Numbered from the stretch's first letter, positions 22,113 to 33,829 are shown. The stretch: 64,000 bases of DNA from Hymenopus coronatus (GCA_030762935.1 CM060899.1:18282001-18346000); one strand, 5' to 3'. Made by a program: numbers and translations. The notes: generated by a model not told the origin, from the letters alone.

Positions 22113-22531
22113 GAAAAAGGTCCGTGTATGTGTCTGTGTGCCTGTGGACAGCATTGCTCAAAAACGAAAAGACCCTTAAATACCAAACTTGGTATTTAAG
22201 TTTGGTACCTTACAATGATACGACATGAAGCTTTTCAAAAAAAATCCTCCACCCCTACTACCCTTTCCATGGAAAAAACCTCGAACACATTGATTTCCTA
22301 AAAAATGACTAACGATTTTCATTAAAATCTCTTATATTTGTCTTATTTATATGGCAAATGATATGTATAACTATAATTTCCAGGGAATAGCCTCTAAGGA
22401 CCTGTTTATTCTGGCTGACTTTTATTGAATTTTGCATAACTGGCAAACCGTAAAAGATATACAATAAATGTACATTACGAAAAATACACAATTTATTTAT
22501 ATACATTTTTTTCGTGGAGTTGATCGTTTTT
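22113..22531 (-). mobile_element. Family H copy, truncated at both ends
   Basis: Begins at the GT tract directly after the previous copy's 5' end and stops at GTTGATCGTTTTTT, where a subfamily B copy starts. It was probably interrupted by that insertion. Confidence 0.75.
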
Positions 22532-23427
22532 TACTTTCTCTAGCCCCATATGTACAATGTACATAGGGATAGAGTAGTATTGCATTCCACCCAAAAATTC
22601 GATACTGGGATTTCACCGGAAATACATGTTTTAGGACACCCTGTATCCAAAAAAAAGCATTTTGAGAAAAAGGTCCGTGTGTATGTGTGTGGGTGTGTGT
22701 CCGTGAACACTATAACTCAAAAAAGAAAAGTAGCTAAAATACCAAGCTTGGTATTTAAGTTTAGTATATTTCAGGGATGTAACACGAAGATTTTGAGAAA
22801 AGTTCCCCCACCCCAAACTACCCTTTACATGGAACTTTTTTCGAAAATTTTGATTTTCTTTAAAATGGCTCTAATGATTTTAATTAAAATATCACATATT
22901 AAAGATATTTACCTATCAAATAAAATGTATATCTTGAATTTTCTGGAAATAGCTTCTGAAGACCTGTTTATTTTGAATGGATTTTGCTTAATTTAGCATA
23001 ACTAGTAAACCGTAAGGGATAGACAAAAACTTACTGTAGAAAAAATTTAGGTCTTGTTAAAATACACAAGTTATGTCATACATTTTTCTCGTGGAGCTTA
23101 CCGTTTTCGAGGTATTCATTGTTATTAGTTTCAGTTGTGAAGTACTTTTCTCAGGCGGGAGTGTCCGCTTTTCTTTTGTTCTACTCCTGGCCAAGAAAAG
23201 AAGCGATTTGTAATGACAATCGCATAACGACAGATTTTAAAACATTTGACTATTGGTTTAGCCTAGAGGATTCCCTTATTTTCTTCCTACTTATACGGAA
23301 CTAAATAATAAGAACATTGTGCTAATGAATACCTCGATTAGCAAGGTCCAGAAGGAAGAAGAATATTATGTATAAAGTTTGTAGAACAGCTAGAGAAAGT
23401 CATGTAAATGGAACACATCAGATTTTT
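22532..23427 (-). mobile_element. Family H copy, subfamily B, complete
   Basis: The hairpin variant TCTAGCCCCATATGTACAAT ... GTACATAGGGATAGAG is at about 22537-22573. B-specific blocks TAGCTAAAATACCAAGC and TTCTACTCCTGGCCAAG are present, with 5' end GGAACACATCAGATTTTT. Confidence 0.9.
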
Positions 23428-23820
23428 CTAAATTCATTTATCAGCGTTTGCTTTCAACTCCTCCATAATGTTTGATAAACTACCTCCTCTGTCTTCTACA
23501 CTGGTTCTTCCTTGATTACTCGTAAAGAATGAGTAATTTCTTCACAGAAGACTCGTTCTTCATTGCACTGTCACCATGCGCTTGCCTTATTTGCCTATAA
23601 AATTCGATTGGCTAAAATTATGTGCATTCATAAAACCGAATTAGTTCTTGGCGGTAGAAAAGTATTAACATCGTCATTGGCAAACTGGTACCACGTGACA
23701 AAAAATGTGTTGACAGATTAGAGATAGACTAAGGTGTTGTAATCTTGTAAATAATGCTCTGTTTTTATTTAGTTACGCCAAATCGATCGTTACTTTCTCG
23801 ATGACCCTCAAATTTGAAAG

Positions 23821-23823
<3 letters not shown>
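23428..23823. repeat. Unassigned sequence leading into dispersed repeat X
   Basis: From about 23630: TTCTTGGCGGTAGAAAAGTA, GGTACCACGTGAC, and GATGACCCTCAAATTTG match the block order at 4790-4960. The first 200 bases are unplaced. Confidence 0.5.
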
Positions 23824-23854
<31 letters not shown>

Positions 23855-24082
23855 GTCCTTTAACCTGGTTTGGTCATATCGGACGATGAATGCAATTGAT
23901 GATATGATGCTCAAATGATCTCGGGGTCCATGGAGCTTAAAGTTACTCGACATTCGTCTTCTCAGGATAAGGGAAAACCCCGAAAAAAAACCCTATCCGG
24001 CTAACTCACCCTAAGCGAGATTCGAACTCACGACCTTTTGAACGTGAGGCAGACATGCTACCACCACGCTACCCAGGCGGGC
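23824..24082 (-). mobile_element. Full-length tRNA-derived SINE (SINE-4) with poly(A) tail
   Basis: On the minus strand the head has an A box (about 24056-24076) and a B box (GAGTTCGAATC, 24019-24029). A body of about 150 bp and a roughly 28-nt poly(A) follow, seen as a T-run at 23825-23852. AAAGCAA on both sides (23817-23823 and 24083-24089) is a candidate target duplication. The nearly pure tail suggests a fairly recent insertion. Confidence 0.85.
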
Positions 24083-24300
24083 AAAGCAACTTATTACGTC
24101 CACAAATGTTCCACATGGTAGGATTTAACTTATTAATCTGGCCCAAAGTTAATGAGTGTCAGTTTGACATTTTACACCAGGTTGTATTTTACGTGTGCAG
24201 ATATCCCTTCGGGCGTAAAGAGTTGCAGAACTCAACGCAGTTATTTATCCTGTTAAAATTGCTAAGTGGGATGTCACGAGTGTCATTGCTCTTGTAATTT

Positions 24301-25078
24301 TTACTTTCTCTACACGTACTATGTACATAGTGTATAGAGAAGGTATTGCACTCCACCCAAACATTCGATACCGAGATTTTACCGGAAATATATGCTTTAG
24401 GTTCTCCTGTATCCAAAAAAAGCACTAGCACAAAAAGGTCCATTTGTGTGTTCGTGTGTCTGTGAACACGATAACTCCAAAACGAGAAGTCGGTAAAATA
24501 CCAAACTTGGTATTTAAGTTTAGTATCTTCCAGGGATGTGAAACGAAGATTTTGAGAAAAATGATTTTGATTTTCTAAAAAATGGTTCTAACGATTTCGA
24601 TTAAAATGTCGTATATTAAAGATATTTACCTGACAAATAAAATGTGTATTTTGAATTTTCTGGGAATAGCCTCTGAAGACTATTTTATGCTTGATGAATT
24701 TTACGGAATTTTGCATAACTGCTTAAGCATAAGATATGGACAAAAACTTACCTCACATGCAATTTATGTTATACACATTTTGTTCGTGGAATTGATCGTT
24801 TTAAAGACATTCCTTGTTTTTTGTTTCAGCTTTGAAAAACTTATACTTTTCTCATGCATGAATTTATCAACTCCTGTCCGTACAAACAAAGGAACTTCAG
24901 TCACATAGCAATCAACCTTTGACTATCATTTCAACATATGGTACTCCCTTATACCGCTTCTGCTTACAAAGAATCAAGTAATAAGATTATTTTTGCATAA
25001 ATAGGAGCATAAGGTTTTTAACAATAATTTGTTGCAGAGATGTAGAGAAAGTCATGTGAATGGAACACATCAGATTTG
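24301..25078 (-). mobile_element. Family H copy, subfamily A
   Basis: Clean hairpin ACACGTACTATGTACATAGT at about 24310-24335. A deletion lies in the CCCCACCCC block near 24560. 5' end GGAACACATCAGATTTG. Confidence 0.88.
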
Positions 25079-25102
25079 TAATATATAGATGATATCCTAA
25101 TG

Positions 25103-25197
25103 CGTGCATTTTTAGTGAAATTTTGATATAGAATTTTTGGGTAGATGGCAATACCTTCTTTGCCTGTGTACTGTGTACGAAATAGAGAAAGTATAAA
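25103..25197 (+). mobile_element. Family H 3' terminal fragment
   Basis: TTTTTGGGTAGATGGCAATA, a hairpin remnant and AAATAGAGAAAGTATAAA. Confidence 0.65.
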
Positions 25198-25648
25198 TTG
25201 AAACAGTAACTCCCCCACTCTCCAGTGTTGAGCCCTGGTCGCTTTTAACAACCGGAAAACTATAAGTTTAATTTCCTAACAACTCAACACAAACAATTGC
25301 AACTCGTTCAGAACTTCACTTCTCCGGTCCAGTTTGCCTTTCATCAGGCTTTACGAGTATTTCTATTTACTGAACACACAAAGATATATGTATCTGTTAA
25401 TTATTCTGCAACAGGAAAAGCGTAAATGGAAGTCTACAAAATAATAATAATAACAAACTGTAGCTCCATATGGTGCACGTTAATGAAAACGGGATTCACT
25501 TCAAAGGAAATCGGTTCGCTACCTGTGCCTCACTTTCGGTCTGTAAACCAATCTCGCTCTTTACTCTCTTTTTAACTGAATTCCAGTAACGTACTCTGGT
25601 TAAAGGAGAAGCGTATTGTCATTTTGACGCTATGAAAACAAATTAATA
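25198..25648. other. Unassigned
   Basis: No gene or shared repeat recognised. Ends at the TA preceding the mariner B end. Confidence 0.3.
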
Positions 25649-26093
25649 CAGAGTGATTTATGTAGAACTCACACATTTCTTTCTTTAATTATTCCGTTGC
25701 AAATTCATTCAATGACCCACCAAATTGTTCTGGAGCTTCAATTCCTTGTCACTAGATGCGCAGATGTTTATGTTTTATTCTTAATTGCATTCTTGGCAGG
25801 TGTAGTCAACGTGAAAATGAAGTACACATTACATCAACGGCTCCTCCTTGTGAAGCAATACTGGATTACATCACTTGTTTGCCATACATCAAATGAATCC
25901 ATGAACCTAATTGCAAGTTTCTTTGACAACCAGGACCCTGTGGCCACCGAGATCTCCGGATTTGACATCGCAAGGACTTCTTTCTATGGGGTTACTTAAA
26001 AGACAGGGTTTACGCCACACGTCCCCAGACATTGGACGATGTGAAGCACATCACAAAGGAGATTCAAGCTATTGACAACATCCTCCAACGAGT
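25649..26093 (+). pseudogene. Mariner B element, 5' part, decayed transposase
   Basis: The left end CAGAGTGATTTATGTAGAAC after a TA (25647-25648) matches the end of the element at 61505-62124. Transposase-like residues can be followed in shifted frames: SNESMNLIASFFD, then the PPRSPDL-type region, then FFLWGYLKDRV around 25978-26013. Homology with the 61.5-kb copy stops near 26093 and no right end is present. It cannot encode protein. Confidence 0.78.
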
Positions 26094-26530
26094 GGCCGGC
26101 GACACGGGAATATGCGGACGCTCCGGCCGGACTCGATCGTGAGTACCGGCCCGAGGGCAGGCAGGCTATCAGCCGCCTCGTCCCAGAACTCCAGTCTGAC
26201 CCGCGGTCAAGTCCGATGGTGGTGTGGATGCGTTTGGCTTCATCACTGAAGGTCTCCCCACTCGCACTTAATCTTATAAACTCCAAGGTACAATAGCAAG
26301 GGTGTCTTGTCTTTCATTGGACGTAAGATGGATCGTAGATCTTACATACTCATGTCTAATTACGAAATTATAATCTTGTTGCCTAAATTACTACAGAATG
26401 GTTCATATTGAGCTGACACATGTCTTTCATTAATTGTTTCAAAGTATGTTATGCTAGCGAAAACATATTATACCTAAATTGTGGAGCAAATTGGAAGTAT
26501 TTACCTCTATTGCAAATGTTCAAAATGTCC
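26094..26530. other. GC-rich patch 1 and AT-rich spacer, unassigned
   Basis: 26094-26225 is markedly GC-richer than its surroundings (for example GACGCTCCGGCCGGACTCGA) and begins exactly where mariner B homology ends. Open frames of 74 (+) and 96 (-) codons cover it. No domain recognised. Confidence 0.35.
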
Positions 26531-27076
26531 TCCTTCCTGAATAAGGCGCATATTCCTGTGTCGCCGGTGCTGCTTGTATGGCCACTCTTTCGACAGCTGC
26601 AAACAACCTCCGCCCGATGCCATTACTATGGTGCCGGATGCCTCACAGCCGCCTGCACCTACCACAACCTGACACGCGCCCCGTGTACTATGCTACTCGC
26701 AACACTGCAGGCGAGCAGTGTACTCACTACATCTTCGCAGACAGGTGCCAACCACTCACCTGCCGCACGCAGCGCCTGTCGCCACTTCCTCGCCGACACA
26801 AGACTCACGGCAGTCCTCCACACTATCAATCTTTCAAGCCGACATCACAGCCAACACAGTTGAACTCCAGCAACAACGACAAACCGTGAAGACCAGCGCC
26901 GACCGCAACACCACGTGGGAGGTAGCCCTGACCCGCACTCTGGCGGACTTCTGCTCGCTACCTCCAGCACAAATACACCGGGAGAACGCCGCCTCACGAG
27001 CCTCGGCAAGGAGGCATGTGGACTGCATCAATAACTCAAGGACCACAAGCAACTCGAAGAGGTACTACTACAACAG
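26531..27076 (+). other. GC-rich, coding-like patch 2 upstream of the satellite, unassigned
   Basis: Three overlapping + frames (147, 103 and 123 codons) span the patch. One reads CHYYGAGCLTAACTYH, loosely like a cysteine/histidine knuckle of retroelement gag proteins; another reads TVKTSADRNTTWEVALTRTL. No reverse transcriptase, protease or LTR is visible, so I do not assign a family. The last bases (CTACTACAACAGACACGTGG) pass directly into the first satellite monomer, so the satellite may have arisen by amplification of this sequence. Confidence 0.35.
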
Positions 27077-30000
27077 ACACGTGGCTTGACCATCCGCCTT
27101 CAACACATGACACAACTGACAGAAGTCATTCACTGCCGCCATAACATTCCACAACAACAGACATGTGGCTTGACCATCCGCCTTCAACACATGACAGAAC
27201 TGACAGAAGTCATTCACTGCCGCCATAACATTCCACAACAACAGACATGTGGCTTGACCATCCGCCTTCAAGACATGACACAACTGACAGAAGTCATTCA
27301 CTAGCGCCCTAACATGTTACAACAGCAGACATGTGGCTTGACCATCCTCTTTCAACACATGACACAACTGACAGAAGTCATTCACTACCGTCCTAACATG
27401 TTACAACAGACATGTGGCTTGACCATCCGCCTTCAACACATGACACAACTGACAGAAGCCATTCACTACCGCCCTAACATTCCACAACAATAGACATGTG
27501 GCTTGACCATCCGCCTTCAAGACATGACTCAACTGACAGAAGTCATTCACTAATGCCCTAACATTCCACAACAACAGACATGTGGCTTGACCATTCGCCT
27601 TCAAGACATGACACAACTGACAGAAGTCATTCACTAATGCCCTAACATTCCACAACAACAGACATGTGGCTTGACCATCCGCCTTCAAGACTGACACAAC
27701 AGACAGAAGCCATTCACTACCGCCCTAACATTCCACAACAACAGACATGTGGCTTGACCATCCGCCTTCAAGACATGACTCAACTGACAGAAGTCATTCA
27801 CTAATGCCCTAACATTCCACAACAACAGACATGTGGCTTGACCATCCGCCTTCAAGACATGACACAACTGACAGAAGTCATTCACTACCGCCCTAACATT
27901 CCACAACAATAGACATGTGGCTTGACCATCCGCCTTCAAGACTGACACAACAGACAGAAGCCATTCACTACCGCCCTAACATTCCACAACAACAGACATG
28001 TGGCTTGACCATCCGCCTTCAAGACATGACTCAACTGACAGAAGTCATTCACTAATGCCCTAACATTCCACAACAACAGACATGTGGCTTGACCATCCGC
28101 CTTCAAGACTGACACAACAGACAGAAGCCATTCACTACCGCCCTAACATTCCACAACAACAGACATGTGGCTTGACCATCCGCCTTCAAGACTGACACAA
28201 CAGACAGAAGCCATTCACTACCGCCCTAACATTCCACAACAACAGACATGTGGCTTGACCATTCGCCTTCAAGACTGACACAACTGACAGAAGTCATTCA
28301 CTACCGCCATAACATTCCACAACAACAGACATGTGGCTTGACCATTCGCCTTCAAGACTGACACAACTGACAGAAGTCATTCACTAACGCCCTAACATTC
28401 CACAACAACAGACATGTGGCTTGACCATTCGCCTTCAAGACTGACACAACTGACAGAAGTCATTCACTAACGCCCTAACATTCCACAACAACAGACATGT
28501 GGCTTGACCATTCGCCTTCAAGACTGACACAACTGACAGAAGTCATTCACTAACGCCCTAACATTCCACAACAACAGACATGTGGCTTGACCATTCGCCT
28601 TCAAGACTGACACAACTGACAGAAGTCATTCACTAACGCCCTAACATTCCACAACAACAGACATGTGGCTTGACCATTCGCCTTCAAGACTGACACAACT
28701 GACAGAAGTCATTCACTAACGCCCTAACATTCCACAACAACAGACATGTGGCTTGACCATTCGCCTTCAAGACATGACACAACTGACAGAAGCCATTCAC
28801 CACCGCCCTAACATTCCACAACAACAGACATGTGGCTTGACCATCCGCCTTCAAGACTGACACAACAGACAGAAGCCATTCACTACCGCCCTAACATTCC
28901 ACAACAACAGACATGTGGCTTGACCATCCGCCTTCAAGACATGACACAACTGACAGAAGTCATTCACTACCGCCCTAACATTCCACAACAACAGACATGT
29001 GGCTTGACCATCCGCCTTCAAGACTGACACAACTGACAGAAGTCATTCACTACCGCCCTAACATTCCACAACAACAGACATGTGGCTTGACCATCCGCCT
29101 TCAAGACTGACACAACTGACAGAAGTCATTCACTACCGCCCTAACATTCCACAACAACAGACATGTGGCTTGACCATCCGCCTTCAAGACATGACACAAC
29201 TGACAGAAGCCATTCACTAATGCCCTAACATTCCACAACAACAGACATGTGGCTTGACCATCCGCCTTCAAGACATGACACAACTGACAGAAGTCATTCA
29301 CTACCGCCCTAACATTCCACAACAACAGACATGTGGCTTGACCATCCGCCTTCAAGACTGACACAACTGACAGAAGTCATTCACTACCGCCCTAACATTC
29401 CACAACAACAGACATGTGGCTTGACCATCCGCCTTCAAGACATGACACAACTGACAGAAGCCATTCACTAATGCCCTAACATTCCACAACAACAGACATG
29501 TGGCTTGACCATCCGCCTTCAAGACTGACACAACTGACAGAAGTCATTCACTACCGCCCTAACATTCCACAACAACAGACATGTGGCTTGACCATCCGCC
29601 TTCAAGACTGACACAACTGACAGAAGTCATTCACTACCGCCCTAACATTCCACAACAACAGACATGTGGCTTGACCATCCGCCTTCAAGACATGACACAA
29701 CTGACAGAAGCCATTCACTAATGCCCTAACATTCCACAACAACAGACATGTGGCTTGACCATCCGCCTTCAAGACATGACACAACTGACAGAAGTCATTC
29801 ACTACCGCCCTAACATTCCACAACAACAGACATGTGGCTTGACCATCCGCCTTCAAGACTGACACAACTGACAGAAGTCATTCACTACCGCCCTAACATT
29901 CCACAACAACAGACATGTGGCTTGACCATCCGCCTTCAAGACATGACACAACTGACAGAAGCCATTCACTAATGCCCTAACATTCCACAACAACAGACAT

Positions 30001-30312
30001 GTGGCTTGACCATCCGCCTTCAAGACATGACACAACTGACAGAAGTCATTCACTACCGCCCTAACATTCCACAACAACAGACATGTGGCTTGACCATCCG
30101 CCTTCAAGACTGACACAACTGACAGAAGTCATTCACTACCGCCCTAACATTCCACAACAACAGACATGTGGCTTGACCATCCGCCTTCAAGACTGACACA
30201 ACTGACAGAAGCCATTCACTGCGGCCCTAACATTCCACAACAATAGACATGTGGCTTGACCATCCGCCTTCAAGACATGACTCAACTGACATCACTGCCC
30301 TAACATGCTATG
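27077..30312. repeat. 83/84-bp satellite array, about 39 monomers
   Basis: Monomers start with ACATGTGGCTTGACCATCCG and end with CATTCCACAACAACAG. By hand count starts fall every 84 or 83 bp (one is 81). The difference is AAGACATGACAC versus AAGACTGACAC. 84 bp equals 28 codons, so runs of 84-bp monomers stay open on both strands (plus: IRLQ.MTQLTEVIH; minus: LKADGQATCLLLWNV), whereas 83-bp monomers shift the frame. These frames are not genes. The last monomer is partial (ends near ACTGCCCTAACATGC). Confidence 0.97.
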
Positions 30313-30641
30313 CTTTGGTGCTTCACAGAACTCACTTGGGACGAGCTCCATCACCTACATGACATTCCATTATGGAAACATAAATCAGTCACCTCAATTG
30401 TTGTAGGTCTCCGTCAGGGCATTAGGCCGTGGAGTCTACCTGTACTCACGTTCTTTTTGTTTTAATCACACCCGCAAGCACTCGGTAGGCTACGGCGGTA
30501 TCGGGCCTCGTGACACCGGAATAGTCCAAATAGAAGGTGACACCACAACAATAACTCCTTTCTGACCTCATCCTCCATCCTTTCCGCAAACCCAAACACT
30601 TGTTATCATTTATACCTTTATTCCTGCAGTCCCTATAAAAA
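30313..30641. other. Unassigned satellite flank
   Basis: Moderate GC, no repeat seen elsewhere in the window. A 71-codon minus frame has no recognised motif. Confidence 0.3.
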
Positions 30642-31450
30642 ATCTGATGTGTTCCATTCACATGACTTTCTCAAAATCTCTGCAATAAAAAAGCTAACAC
30701 CTCTATTCACTTCATGCTAATCGAGAACAATTCAGCAGAAATAGTCTTATTACTTGCTTCCTTGTAAGTAGAAGCGAAACAAGGGAGTATCATAGGTTAA
30801 AGTGATAGTCAAAAGCTGGTTGTTATGTGACTGAAGTTATTTTGTTTGTATGGACGCGAGTTGACAAATTCCTGTATGAGAAAAGTATAAGTTTTTTAAA
30901 GCTGAAACCAAAAACAAGCTATAACTCAAAAAACGATCAACTCCACGAAAAAAGTATATATAATAAATTGTGAGTTTTAATGTGCTCTACATTTGTTGTG
31001 TGATAGGTTTTTGTCTATCTCTTCCCAATTATGTAAAACTCCGTAAAATTCATCCAAAATAAAGTAGTCTTCAGAGGCTATTCTCAGAAAATTCAAGATG
31101 TACGTTTTATTTGTCAGGTATATATCTTTAATATACGATCTTTTAATCAAAATCGTTTGAGCTACTTTTGAGAAAATCAAAATGTTCGAACTTTTTTCCA
31201 TGTAAAGGTTAGTTGGGGTGGGAGTATTTTCTTAAAAATCTTCGTGTCGCATCCTTTATTTAAGTTCAGTACTTAACGGATTTTCGTTTTTGAGCTATGC
31301 TGCCCACAGACAGACATACACTAACTTTTTTCTAATACTTTTTCTGGATTCAGGGGGTCCTAAAACACGTATTTCCGGTGAAATCTCGAATCGAGTTTTT
31401 GAGTGCCATACATTACCTTGTGTATACATTGTACGTGTAGAGAAAGTAAA
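30642..31450 (+). mobile_element. Family H copy, complete, subfamily A
   Basis: Starts AAATCTGATGTGTTCCATTC, then the conserved middle, a shortened CA tract at about 31305, and the terminal ACGTGTAGAGAAAGTAAA. Confidence 0.88.
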
Positions 31451-32040
31451 CAAACAAAGAAAAAAACAGAAAGTATACTTTGAATTTCACCCTGTACTGG
31501 ATCCTTAATTAAGTTACATAACAGTTGATTTACAAGTTCATGAAATTCCGACGTGTAGTCTTCGTCGCAAACGCTAGGTTGATTTTTACCTCTGAAGGAA
31601 TAGTCTCTGGAAACCAGTAAAATTAATTTGGGAGAAAAAGAGTTTATCGATCCTTCTCTCTTTCTCTCTCCGTTTCGTCTCTTTCTCTTCATCGCCTTAC
31701 TGGTCCCAGGTTTGTTCATAACTTCCAACTTAAAGCATAATTTTCTACACGACGACACTCCACTCCTACTATAGGACTTCACTTTCTCAAAGATAAACTG
31801 GAAAATCCCTCCCGAGATAAAACTGTGGCGACAAGAATATGTGCTCTGGAGAAGAATGTTATGCTCTGAACTTGATACTCCATAAAACAGGCAACTTTAC
31901 CTTGCTTCTTGGGCATTTAAACGCCTTCAGCTACGAAATAATGGCTGCTAACTTGTAACATAATGTGTACATAAATAAACGGTTTTCTTGTTTATCTTTA
32001 CCTGAGTGTGCATTATAATCTGCTGAAATAGTTCCACATA
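31451..32040. other. Unassigned
   Basis: Minus-strand frame of 140 codons (31360-31782) without a recognisable domain, overlapping the H copy. A TCTC-rich tract lies at about 31655-31690. Confidence 0.3.
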
Positions 32041-32705
32041 CGAGGGCCGTTAATAGAAAACAATTATTTCATTACTAAAACTTTTGTACACTAATGTTTA
32101 CTCTTCAACATAATCACCTAAAAGATTGAGACATTTATCGTACCTATGCAGAAGCTTTGCAATACCCGCTTCAAAAAATGTTGCTGCCAATGATTTCAAA
32201 TGAGCATTGGCGTTTTTTTGAAGATCTTGGTTGATTTGAAAGTGCTACCCTCCTAGCCACGTCTTCATTTCAGGGAAAAGGTGAAAGCCGCTGGGTGCCA
32301 GGTCTAGATTGTACGGCGGATGATAGAAAATTTCCCATTGAAATTGTTCAAGGAGCCGATGGGTTGTGCCAGCAGTGTGTGTGTCGACGAGCGTTGTCGT
32401 GGATCAACACAATTCCTGAAGTCAGCATTCCTCTTCGTTTGTTTTTAATGAGTCTCCGCAGACGTCGTAAAGTACGAAGAACTTCAAAACAACTTATTTG
32501 AAATCATTGGCGACAACATTTTTTGAAGCAGGTATTACAAAGCTTGTGCACAGGTATGACAAATGTCTCAACCTTATCGGTGATTATGTTGAAAAGTAAC
32601 ATTAAGTGTAAAAAAGTATTTAGTAATAAAATAACTGTTTTCTATGAACTGCCTTTTATTTGTATAGCCTATAGGATTTTGAAAAGAAAAAAAAAACGGC
32701 CCTCG
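32041..32705 (-). mobile_element. Fold-back mariner C element
   Basis: Ends CGAGGGCCGTT and AACGGCCCTCG, with TA on each side (32039-32040, 32706-32707). The left arm (32041 to about 32205) and right arm (about 32494-32705) are both the transposase 3' end in inverted orientation. The right arm has about 47 extra bases near 32650-32695. Both arms contain sequence coding for RYDKCLNL and GDYVE, so the 5' half of the element was replaced by a second, inverted 3' half. Confidence 0.85.
32098..32470 (-). pseudogene. Mariner C transposase C-terminal half, inactivated
   Basis: Minus-strand residues include IHDNARRHT, EQFQWEIFYHPPYN, LDLAPSGFHLFPEMKTWL and finally RYDKCLNLLGDYVEE with a stop at 32098-32100. 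This is the C-terminal catalytic part of a classical DD34D-type mariner. The second aspartate (HDN) is present. The third, normally in APSD(F/Y)HLF, is glycine here (codon at 32287-32289). A small frame shift lies after the HDN motif, and a TAG follows WLGG. The N-terminal half is missing. Confidence 0.85.
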
Positions 32706-33261
32706 TATAATATCCCAATAAACATTAATTACGGGTTGGTAGAGCCCTTGCTTGTTATGCGCGAGGCTGAAAGTGAGAATTCTTCTATAACTAATTTGTT
32801 CTCTATCCTCCCCAAAGTCTGAACATACAGGCCGCGCGCCAGATCCTGGCGAATAACATTTTAACTCAGAGTTTAGATGCGAGTGACTTACCCACGTTTG
32901 CTGGAGCATTAGGACATACAAGCAGGAACGGCAGTCGGTTGAGTACGTTATTCTCATGTTTCTGTGCTGCAGTAATACAGTCCCTACACACGCCTCCAGT
33001 GATGTCAGTCACGTGTATTCATTCTCACTCTCGGTTACTGCTTACACTACACTTTAAACCTAATTTTCTTGTATTTCTTCTATTCGCAACATTTTTTCAT
33101 GATCTTCTTCTTCTTCTGAATTGCTATTACTTTCATTAATAACTAAACTGTTGTTTAGAAAAGTGAAAATGACATAAACCCGTAAGGCACAACACTTTAC
33201 AGTCAACTGTACGCTGTGTATTCTCGAAACGTAATCATAAGGAAGCAGAGCTGTTTGTTAT
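32706..33261. other. Unassigned
   Basis: No gene or shared repeat recognised. Short frames only. Confidence 0.3.
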
Positions 33262-33829
33262 TGTAACATAAACTATTTGCTGACCTGTTTACCAAGAGTA
33301 GGCTAGCTCACTGTATCTTCACTAAAGGTCATTCGTCTAGAAGGAACGAGCAGCCTGTAACATAAACTATTTCCTGACCTGTTTACCAAGAGTAGGCTAG
33401 CTCACGGTATCTTCACTAAAGGACATTCGTCTAGAAGGAACGAGCAACCTGTAACATAAACTATTTGCTGAACTGTTTATCAAGGGTAGGCCAGCTCACC
33501 GTATCTTCACTAAAGATCATTCGTCTAGAAGGAACGAGCAGCCTGTAACATAAATTATTTGCTGATCTGTTAATCAAGGGTCGACTAGCTCACTGTATCT
33601 TCACTAAAGACCATTCGTCTAGAAGGAACGAGCAGCCTGTAACATAAACTATTTGCTGGCCTGTTTATCAAGGGTGGACTAGCTCACTGTATCTTTGCTG
33701 AAGGTCATTCGTCTAGAAGGAGCTAGCAGCCTGTAACATAAATGATTTGCTGGCCTGTTTATCAAGGGTCGACTAGCTCACTGTATCTTTGCTGAAGGTT
33801 ATTCATCTAGAAGGTACGAGCGGCCTGTA
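33262..33829. repeat. 94-bp tandem repeat, six copies
   Basis: Copies start at TGTAACATAAACTATTTGC (33262, 33356, 33450, 33544, 33638, 33732), each 94 bp long, with a partial start at 33826. Internal marks are TGTTTACCAAGAGTAGG and CATTCGTCTAGAAGGAACGA. The right-hand copies share changes (TCTTTGCTGAAGG), showing ordered divergence along the array. Confidence 0.96.

Noticed and set aside
26072..26296. GC-rich patch as bacterial contamination or horizontal transfer
   Set aside because: It is short, joined to mariner B, and lacks any recognisable bacterial gene. Composition alone is not enough.
29101..30116. Repeated 87-codon minus-strand frames (MSVLKADGQATCLLLWNV...)
   Set aside because: They follow the 84-bp satellite phase and are broken by every 83-bp monomer.
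27077..30312. CRISPR-like array
   Set aside because: The whole monomer is repeated without unique spacers, and the context is eukaryotic.
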